A stretch of DNA of 26,338 nt, from assembly GCA_042573625.1 (NCBI GenBank), contig JBHPCZ010000034.1, positions 1 through 26,338 on the forward strand. Reading direction: 5' to 3'. Under the pieces are notes generated by a model. It was not told the origin of the DNA and did not search any database. It saw only the letters and a list, made by a program, of their open reading frames with translations. The translations under genes and the position numbers were made by a program. How positions within the stretch are numbered: position 1 is the first letter of the stretch; each line of letters opens with the position of its first letter. Below are positions 20,442-26,338 of this stretch, piece after piece. Origin of the DNA: JBHPCZ01 sp042573625 (GTDB taxonomy: Bacteria > Desulfobacterota > Desulfobacteria > Desulfobacterales > UBA11574).

Positions 20442-20681
20442 ATGCAAAATATGCCATCTGTTTCCATTGTTATACGATGTTATAACGAAGAACAACACAT
20501 TGGGCGTTTACTTAGCGGCATTTTACAGCAAACGATTCGCAATATAGAAATCATAATCGCCGATCCAGGTTTGATTGACGGAACGACTTAAATTGCATTT
20601 CAATGTCCTACTAGTAATGTACCCATAAATCCGGAAGATTCAGCCTTTTATGTATTACAACCTAAAAAGTTGATCAAATAG
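20442..20681 (+). pseudogene. GT2 glycosyltransferase 5' fragment
   Basis: Encodes MPSVSIVIRCYNEEQHIGRL through IEIIIADPG, matching the N-terminus of the GT2 enzyme at 22783 (RASIIIRCYNEEKHIGRLLS). It has a stop at 20589-20591, but homology continues in the same frame (IAFQCP, INPEDSAF) to 20681. It is diverged from the 22783 gene, so not a recent copy. The remaining two-thirds is absent. Confidence 0.85.
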
Positions 20682-20724
20682 CTCTGGTTTATTTTACGAA
20701 TAACCCGCAGCAAGCTGCAGCGAT

Positions 20725-20807
20725 CTTCTTCTAAAAACTTTTTTCTTATCTCATAATAACGAGGAGATTATGGTTACGGCCTTACTTCCTATGGAAGGAC
20801 ACTCGGA
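20725..20807 (+). pseudogene. Duplicated 5' end of the cytidylyltransferase gene
   Basis: 83 nt identical to 21970-22052 except for two bases. It includes 45 nt of leader with AGGAG and the first ~12 codons (MVTALLPM). The frame then shifts into aldolase sequence and stops after 20 codons. The shared junction bases ACTCGGA belong to both genes. Confidence 0.88.
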
Positions 20808-21068
20808 CCATATGATCTGTCAGGGTCTTTAAGTGTAACGGGGCAGTTCGGCCACCCTGATGTGCAGGAAGCATTGAAAAGAGTGAGGCGGGTTTCCGAG
20901 GGTATTAATGCTTTGCCCGATTTTCATGTTATTTTCCCAAAAGTTGAAGCGTTTCAGGAAAAAGTGAAGGACGGCTACAAGTTTATTGCCCATAGCTTGG
21001 ATATCTTGCTCTTGGGTCAACATTGCAGGTCGATTCTTAGTGAATTAAAAAACCTTGATTACATATGA
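20799..21068 (+). pseudogene. HpcH/HpaI-type aldolase 3' fragment
   Basis: Open frame of 89 codons without a start: TLGPYDLSGSLSVTGQFGHP at the N-terminal side, then FHVIFPKVEAFQEK, ending SLDILLLGQHCRSIL. This matches the C-terminal third of HpcH/HpaI (2-keto-3-deoxy acid) aldolases; the catalytic N-terminal part is lost. Its stop overlaps the ATG of the next gene (ATGA), so the original aldolase and sulfotransferase-like genes were translationally coupled. Confidence 0.78.
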
Positions 21069-21913
21069 ATACATCAAAAGATTGGTATACACTTGTAGCA
21101 AACGGATTTAGGCGAATAAAACCATTTTTACCTTTTCAAAGGTTGAAAAAGGAAAGGGACTGTGTACCTATAATTATTTATCAAATGGGAAAAGTTGGGT
21201 CTACCTCAATCCTTCAAGCTTTAAATGAATATGGATTAAAGCCTGTATATCATGTACATAGAATGAATCCAACCTATATTGAAGAGGTAAGAAAAGAGCA
21301 TATTACGTCTAACCATGTTCCGCCAAATGACAGTCTCGGTTTGGAGCTATATAAAACTATCTGCCTAAAAAAGAAAAATGCAAAAATCATAACAATTGTA
21401 AGAGAGCCAATTAGCAGGAATATTTCTGCCTTTTTTCAGAATTTTAATAGATTTACAGGGTTAGATTACAGCAAATCCCATTTAGAAATAAAGAAACTTA
21501 TAGAAATATTTCTATCCGAATATAAACATGATGTACCTCTAACTTGGTTCGACAAAGAGATAAAACAAACATTAGGAATAGATATTTATCAACACCCATT
21601 TCCTAAAGAAAAAGGTTATTTAACCATTCGAAAGGATTGCTTCAATTTGTTAATCCTTAAACTTGAATTGCCTGATACGTTAAAACAAGAAGTGATTTCA
21701 GAATTCTTAGAAGTAAATGATTTATTTTTACAAAGAAAAAACGTAGGTCAAGAAAAGGTCTATTCAGAAACCTATCGCAAATTCAGACATCTTGTCCATT
21801 TGCCTCGTCCATACTTAGAAAAAATGCTCTATTCAAAATATACTCGCCATTTTTATAGTGATTCAGAAATCGAGAGTATCTTGTCTTATTGGCTTAGAGA
21901 AAGGGTTATTTAG
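21065..21913 (+). CDS. Sulfotransferase-like capsule/glycan protein
   Basis: 282 aa, soluble. IIIYQMGKVGSTSI (37-50) looks like the 5'-phosphosulfate loop of PAPS sulfotransferases, and TIVREPISRNISAFF (110-124) like the 3'-phosphate-binding segment with Arg113 and Ser117. It resembles the 'putative capsular polysaccharide synthesis' (NKWYS) family, a sulfotransferase-fold group. Sulfation of a glycan residue is the likely role but is not proven. AT-rich composition compared with the first 14 kb suggests a different origin. It is coupled to the aldolase fragment upstream. Confidence 0.7.
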   Translation: MNTSKDWYTLVANGFRRIKPFLPFQRLKKERDCVPIIIYQMGKVGSTSILQALNEYGLKPVYHVHRMNPTYIEEVRKEHITSNHVPPNDSLGLELYKTICLKKKNAKIITIVREPISRNISAFFQNFNRFTGLDYSKSHLEIKKLIEIFLSEYKHDVPLTWFDKEIKQTLGIDIYQHPFPKEKGYLTIRKDCFNLLILKLELPDTLKQEVISEFLEVNDLFLQRKNVGQEKVYSETYRKFRHLVHLPRPYLEKMLYSKYTRHFYSDSEIESILSYWLRERVI

Positions 21914-22014
21914 TCTGATGTTCTTTTAGCACATCTTGGAGCAGTCCGTTTCATATAATCTACAATGGACTTCTTCTAAAAACTTTTTTCTTATCTCATA
22001 ATAACGAGGAGATT

Positions 22015-22695
22015 ATGGTTACGGCCTTACTTCCTATGAAGGGACACTCGGAAAGGATCCCAAATAAGAACATGAAATTATTTGGTTGTATACCACTTTA
22101 TCATGCTGTGATGAAGACATTGATAAAAAGCAAGCATATTGAGAAAGTGGTAATAAATACCGATAGCGAGGTTATTGCTGAAGATGCGACCAACAATTTT
22201 GAAAACGTACAAATCATCTGGCGTCCAGATGAAATTCAAGGCGACTTTGTCTCCATGAACGACATTATCGCCTGGGATTTAATTAAACTCAAAGATCAAC
22301 ATTATTTGCAAACCCACAGCACCAACCCTCTGCTGCTCACAAAAACAGTAGACAGAGCCATTGAATTCTATTTCGACAATCTTAACAAACATGATTCAGT
22401 TTTTTCCGTAACTCGCCTACAGTCAAGACTTTATTGGAAAGACGGGCAACCTGTAAATCATAACCCCAATGAGTTGCTCAGAACCCAGGACTTACCTCCT
22501 TTATTTGAGGAAAACTCAAATTTATATATTTTTTCTAAGGAATCTTTTGCAAACGCTGGTGGCAACCGCATTGGACTGAACCCCGGAATGTTCGAAATTG
22601 AAAAACTTGAAGCTATTGACATTGATGAGCCTGAGGATTTTAGGCTTGCCGAGATCTTACACAAAGCAGAAAAACAGAGTGAAAATCCGCATTAA
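22015..22695 (+). CDS. Acylneuraminate-type cytidylyltransferase
   Basis: 226-aa nucleotidyltransferase of the NeuA/KdsB superfamily. LLPMKGHSERIPNKN (5-19) is the CTP-binding signature; NTDSEVIA and QTHSTNPLL follow, and the C-terminus has the acidic DIDEPEDFRLAEIL motif. It should activate an ulosonic-type or related sugar acid with CMP, but stand-alone members of this subgroup are not biochemically defined. AGGAG ribosome site 4 nt before ATG 22015. The leader and first codons are duplicated at 20725. Confidence 0.83.
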   Translation: MVTALLPMKGHSERIPNKNMKLFGCIPLYHAVMKTLIKSKHIEKVVINTDSEVIAEDATNNFENVQIIWRPDEIQGDFVSMNDIIAWDLIKLKDQHYLQTHSTNPLLLTKTVDRAIEFYFDNLNKHDSVFSVTRLQSRLYWKDGQPVNHNPNELLRTQDLPPLFEENSNLYIFSKESFANAGGNRIGLNPGMFEIEKLEAIDIDEPEDFRLAEILHKAEKQSENPH

Positions 22696-22782
22696 AAAAA
22701 AGGATTTATTTTATATAAGAAGATTAAGGTAAAGACTGTACCAAATCAACCGGATTCAACACCGCAACCAGACTGAGATTCT

Positions 22783-23739
22783 ATGGCATACAGAGCTTCC
22801 ATTATCATTCGCTGCTACAACGAAGAGAAGCACATCGGACGCCTGTTAAGTGGTATCATGCAGCAGACTGTTAAAAATTTAGAAGTCATCGTTGTTGACT
22901 CTGGCTCAACCGATGCCACCATAGCGATAGCGTCGCGTTACCCGGTCAAGATCATCTCTATCCGGCCGGAAGAGTTCTCTTTCGGTCGTTCTTTGAACAT
23001 GGGCTGTGAAGCCGCAAGCGCCGAATTTATTGTCATCACAAGCGCCCACGTCTACCCGGTATATGAAGACTGGCTGGAGCGACTGACAACTCCGCTTGCT
23101 GACCCAAAAGTCGCTCTTGTCTATGGAAAGCAGCGTGGAAACGAGACTACAAAATACTCTGAACATCAGGTTTTTGCCCAATGGTTTCCTGAAGAAGAGA
23201 ATCGTCACCAGAAACAGCCCTTTTGTAATAATGCCAACGCTGCCATTCGGCGCGAATTGTGGGGGCAAGTTCCTTACAACGAAGAGTTAACCGGCCTCGA
23301 AGACCTTGATTGGGCTAACCGGGTCATATCGATGGGATATCACTTGATTTATATGCCTCTTGCTGAGGTAGTCCATGTCCACACTGAGATGCCTCGTCAG
23401 ATCTACAACCGCTACCGGCGGGAGGCGATTGCCTTCAAACAGATATTTCCACAAGAACAACTTAACTTCTTAGAATGCATGCAGTTATGGGCGAATAACG
23501 TATTCAGCGATTACCTCCATTCTTTACGAGATGGAGTATTATGGCGTGAAATAATATCAATTCCCTGTTTTCGCCTAATGCAATTCTGGGGTACGTATCG
23601 CGGTTATGCTCAGCACTGGCCGGCGAGCAAACAACTTCGCCGCACTTTCTATTACCCTAATCACCGGCGGTCTGCATCCGTAATGACAGAAGACAGGCGG
23701 ACAGACTTACGGATCCGTTATGGCGCGTTGGATGAATAG
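22783..23739 (+). CDS. GT2-family glycosyltransferase
   Basis: 318 aa, GT-A fold. N-terminal ASIIIRCYNEEKHIGRLLSG, VVDSGSTDATIAIA (nucleotide-binding Asp residues), then FSFGRSLNMG and TSAHVYP, which stands where the DxD motif is found in most GT2 enzymes; the SAH form is common in this subgroup. GLEDLDWANR holds the probable catalytic acidic residues. It adds a sugar to the growing chain at the cytoplasmic membrane; donor and acceptor are unknown. It is the only intact glycosyltransferase in the window, so others must lie outside it. Overlaps the next gene by 20 nt. Confidence 0.88.
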   Translation: MAYRASIIIRCYNEEKHIGRLLSGIMQQTVKNLEVIVVDSGSTDATIAIASRYPVKIISIRPEEFSFGRSLNMGCEAASAEFIVITSAHVYPVYEDWLERLTTPLADPKVALVYGKQRGNETTKYSEHQVFAQWFPEEENRHQKQPFCNNANAAIRRELWGQVPYNEELTGLEDLDWANRVISMGYHLIYMPLAEVVHVHTEMPRQIYNRYRREAIAFKQIFPQEQLNFLECMQLWANNVFSDYLHSLRDGVLWREIISIPCFRLMQFWGTYRGYAQHWPASKQLRRTFYYPNHRRSASVMTEDRRTDLRIRYGALDE

Positions 23740-24451
23740 ACCAATAAGCTACATTGACATATCAGTCTCGTTGCAACAGAATATTCCAAGGTGGCCGGGA
23801 ACAGCTGGCTTTCGCCTTGAGTGGTTAAAACGGCTGGATGCCGGTGACCGGTGTAACAACTCACAGATAGAATGTGATACACACACAGGAACGCATGTTG
23901 ATGCTCCGCTTCACTTTATCCGCAAAGGGAAAACAATTGAACAATTAGCTCTTGATATCCTTATAGGACCCGTCTGGGTTGCATATCTACCAGATGCCAC
24001 TGATATAACGTCGTTCGACCTGTCGAAATTGGATCTGCCGTACGGAACCAAGCGATTGCTTCTTCGAACACGAAATTCTGAGTTATGGGCAGCCCATGAA
24101 AATAACTTTCAAACTGACTTCGTGGCTCTCACATTAGATGCAGCGAACTGGTTGATAGAGAAAGGTATCCAATTGATTGGTATTGACTATCTATCTGTGC
24201 AAAGATACAAGGACGGGCCAGAAGTCCACCAGATTCTTTTAGGAGCTGATGTCGTTATAGTTGAAGGTCTGAATCTGGCCAATGTTAAAACCGGTATATA
24301 TGAACTAATTTGTCTCCCCATCAAAATTTCAGGAGCAGAAGGGGCACCTGCCCGTGCTGTTTTGCGCTCTTTTGAAATGGAGAGGCCGGATGATGATGCC
24401 GTGAGCTCCGGATTTACCTCAAATGAACTCTCAATTAGAAGCAAACCTTAG
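23720..24451 (+). CDS. Cyclase-family metal-dependent hydrolase
   Basis: 243 aa, 'cyclase' (kynurenine formamidase-like) family. The metal motif HTGTHVDAPLHF is complete, DISVSLQQNIPRWPG opens the domain, and GIDYLSV and EGLNLANV are later family blocks. Such enzymes hydrolyse or lactonise amide or ester bonds. In a glycan locus it might process an acyl or lactone form of a sugar acid, which is inference. ATG 23720 and ATG 23732 are both possible starts; either overlaps the GT2 gene, so the genes are coupled. Confidence 0.8.
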   Translation: MARWMNRPISYIDISVSLQQNIPRWPGTAGFRLEWLKRLDAGDRCNNSQIECDTHTGTHVDAPLHFIRKGKTIEQLALDILIGPVWVAYLPDATDITSFDLSKLDLPYGTKRLLLRTRNSELWAAHENNFQTDFVALTLDAANWLIEKGIQLIGIDYLSVQRYKDGPEVHQILLGADVVIVEGLNLANVKTGIYELICLPIKISGAEGAPARAVLRSFEMERPDDDAVSSGFTSNELSIRSKP

Positions 24452-24573
24452 TTAACCATACCCCCTTTGCATAGCAACAACTCTACCTTTTAATCATAGA
24501 CAGCATACTATAATGCTTATTTATTGCCGATATTTTTTAAAAAACAGCAGTAAAAATAACAAGGAGTATACTT

Positions 24574-25518
24574 TTGGTGAAATTAAAAATCCTAGTTTCC
24601 GCACCGTATATGCAACCGGTCATTGACCGATTTCGACCTTTTTTTGATGAACACAACATCGAGCTGGTGATTCCACCCGTCAACGAGCGTCTTTCTGAAA
24701 ACGAATTGTTGAAATGGATAATAGATATCGACGGTGTTATCGCCGGAGATGATAGATTCACTGAACAAGTCCTTGAAGCAGCTCCCCGTTTGAAGGTAAT
24801 TTCAAAATGGGGTACCGGAATTGATTCTTTTAATCTTGATGCCTGTAAGCGCCTTGGTATTGAGGTACGAAATACCCCTAACGCTTTCAGCGAACCGGTA
24901 GCAGATTCGGTAATGGGTTACATCTTGTGTTTTGCACGTCAGATCCCTTGGATGGACAGGAATATGAAACAAGGTGGATGGGAAAAAATCCCGGGCCGGG
25001 CCCTCCGGGAATGCACTTTGGGGATTATTGGGGTCGGTAATGTTGGAAAGGCTGTGGTCCGCCGTGCCGTAGCATTTGGAATGCGAGTGATAGGAAACGA
25101 CCTGCTGGAGATGCCTGCAGAATTTATTAATCAAAGCGGTATTCAAATGGTCGGAAAAGACGATCTGCTTCGAAAAGCGGATTTTGTAAGCCTGAATTGT
25201 GACCTGAACCCTACGAGCTTTCATCTGATTAGCAAAAAAGAATTTTCCATCATGAAACCATCTGCCTATATCATCAACCTCGCACGCGGACCGATTATAG
25301 ATGAGTCAGAACTTATACATGCTCTAAAAACCAAAAAGATCGCTGGGGCAGCTTTGGACGTATTTGAAACTGAACCCCTGCCGCAGGAAAGCCCTTTAAG
25401 GAATATGGACAACGTGTTTCTTGCCCCTCATAATTCAAATAGCAGCCCTGAAACATGGGAACGGGTTCACGAAAGCACTGTCAGAAATTTGGTTGACGCT
25501 CTGGAGAAAAAAACATGA
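24574..25518 (+). CDS. D-2-hydroxyacid dehydrogenase (PGDH-like)
   Basis: 314-aa NAD-dependent dehydrogenase. The NAD motif GIIGVGNVG is at 150-158. Catalytic Arg238 (LARGP), Glu267 or Glu265 (FETEP) and His286 (APHNS) are present. It lacks the C-terminal ACT/regulatory domain of full-length serA products. The start is TTG 24574 (or GTG 24577) with AAGGAG at 24561-24566. It overlaps the SDR gene by ATGA. The context suggests oxidation or reduction of a hydroxy acid used for the glycan rather than serine synthesis; substrate unknown. Confidence 0.87.
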   Translation: MVKLKILVSAPYMQPVIDRFRPFFDEHNIELVIPPVNERLSENELLKWIIDIDGVIAGDDRFTEQVLEAAPRLKVISKWGTGIDSFNLDACKRLGIEVRNTPNAFSEPVADSVMGYILCFARQIPWMDRNMKQGGWEKIPGRALRECTLGIIGVGNVGKAVVRRAVAFGMRVIGNDLLEMPAEFINQSGIQMVGKDDLLRKADFVSLNCDLNPTSFHLISKKEFSIMKPSAYIINLARGPIIDESELIHALKTKKIAGAALDVFETEPLPQESPLRNMDNVFLAPHNSNSSPETWERVHESTVRNLVDALEKKT

Positions 25519-26264
25519 AAAAGATTGCCTTAATAACAGGTGTTGCACGCGGCATCGGTGCTTCTACGGCTCAACTATTTTCAGAAAATGGATGGCACGT
25601 CATCGGAGTCGATTGTTCTGACTGGAATGCTTTACCTGACAATTGCCGGTTCATCAAGGGGGATGTGTCTGATACAGATTGCTGGGAAAATATAGTGCGC
25701 CAGGTTGAAGGAAGCTACGGCTATGTCACGGCCATCATTAACAATGCTGCCATTCAAATCTGCAAACCTATAGTCGATACTACACTTCAGGAGTGGGATT
25801 CGGTGATGGCGGTTAATCTGAGATCGGTATTTCTCTCTGTCAGTTATCTGCACCCGTTCATGAAAGAAAACGGCGGAGCAATCGTCAACATAAGTTCAGT
25901 ACATGCCATTGCGACGTCTGCCAATATCGCCGCCTATGCCACAAGCAAAGGGGCCGTATCTGCATTGACACGGGCTCTTGCCATTGAACTAGCTCCACAC
26001 GGGATTCGAGTAAACGCCGTTTTGCCCGGTGCAGTAGATACGGAAATGCTGCACGCTGGTTTGTTACGCGGGCATCTTCCAGGATCAAGACTTGAGGAAA
26101 TGATGAACCAACTGGCCCAAAAAACCGTTTTAGAGAAAATCGGTAAAGCTAAAGAAATTTCCCAGGCAATTTTATTCCTGGCTGATGATAAAAAATCCTC
26201 ATTTATAACAGGCCAATCGATTGTTGTAGACGGGGGGGCAATAGCGAAACTAAGCACCGAGTAA
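25515..26264 (+). CDS. SDR-family oxidoreductase
   Basis: 249-aa classical short-chain dehydrogenase. TGVARGIG at 8-15, NNAA at 76-79, catalytic Ser128, Tyr141 and Lys145, and the C-terminal ITGQSIVVDGG typical of FabG-like enzymes. Coupled to the D-2-hydroxyacid dehydrogenase, with which it probably forms a two-step oxidation/reduction. Substrate not deducible. The remaining 74 nt of the window (26265-26338) show no feature. Confidence 0.88.
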   Translation: MKKIALITGVARGIGASTAQLFSENGWHVIGVDCSDWNALPDNCRFIKGDVSDTDCWENIVRQVEGSYGYVTAIINNAAIQICKPIVDTTLQEWDSVMAVNLRSVFLSVSYLHPFMKENGGAIVNISSVHAIATSANIAAYATSKGAVSALTRALAIELAPHGIRVNAVLPGAVDTEMLHAGLLRGHLPGSRLEEMMNQLAQKTVLEKIGKAKEISQAILFLADDKKSSFITGQSIVVDGGAIAKLSTE

Positions 26265-26338
26265 CGTGGCCTGAAATCGGATATTATACTTCTTCTTAGT
26301 ATCAATTTGTAAATCAAAGATTTTGCAGAGCATGAAAA

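Noticed and set aside
1..26338. tRNA or rRNA genes
   Set aside because: No cloverleaf-like sequence with a recognisable T-loop, and no rRNA segment, was noticed on either strand; a tRNAscan run was not possible.

Overview
The window is a lipopolysaccharide O-antigen / surface-polysaccharide locus. All confident genes are on the + strand. Gene content is that of a Gram-negative bacterium: an ABC-type O-antigen exporter (Wzm/Wzt), an O-antigen ligase and many nucleotide-sugar enzymes. The repetitive intergenic texture and the families present fit a Desulfobacterota-like (deltaproteobacterial) genome, but no rRNA or marker gene is present, so this placement is inference.

Layout. 0-1.3 kb: repeats and an EPS-associated MarR-type regulator. 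1.7-5.9 kb: three SDR sugar enzymes (an inverting UDP-HexNAc 4,6-dehydratase-like protein, a UDP-sulfoquinovose synthase of the SQD1 type, a UDP-glucuronate 4-epimerase), each separated by a repeat cassette. 5.9-9.3 kb: an accessory stretch with a nucleotidyltransferase pair, two GxxExxY genes, an MNT/HEPN pair and cassette remnants. 9.3-14 kb: O-antigen ligase, LegB-type 4,6-dehydratase, sugar-1-phosphate nucleotidyltransferase and a DegT-family aminotransferase. 14.3-19.6 kb: wzm and wzt, split by about 3 kb of toxin-like accessory genes. 19.6-26.3 kb: FkbM methyltransferase, gene fragments, sulfotransferase-like protein, CMP-sugar-type cytidylyltransferase, GT2 glycosyltransferase, cyclase-family hydrolase, D-2-hydroxyacid dehydrogenase and SDR oxidoreductase.

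How the genes work together (inference): the SDR enzymes, nucleotidyltransferases and aminotransferase make activated precursors (sulfoquinovose, galacturonate, a 4-amino-4,6-dideoxy sugar and perhaps a CMP-linked acid). A GT2 enzyme, methyltransferase and sulfotransferase build and decorate the chain. Wzm/Wzt export it, with the C-terminal domain of Wzt probably recognising the chain, and the ligase attaches it to lipid A-core. The polymer would be strongly acidic.

The most unusual content lies between the genes. (1) A family of hairpin elements, most of them exactly 36 nt, has stems that vary with compensating changes. They sit inside other repeats and inside one another, up to three deep, and removing an inner copy restores the outer 36-nt copy. 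(2) Degenerate repeat arrays with a strict 7-nt period abut several start codons, and one array lies in frame inside the wzt coding region. (3) GxxExxY (PD-(D/E)xK-like) genes sit in cassettes with imperfect terminal repeats and subterminal hairpins, some reduced to gene-less derivatives. (4) Recombination scars include a diverged second wzm 3' end and a cytidylyltransferase/aldolase junction at a 7-nt microhomology.
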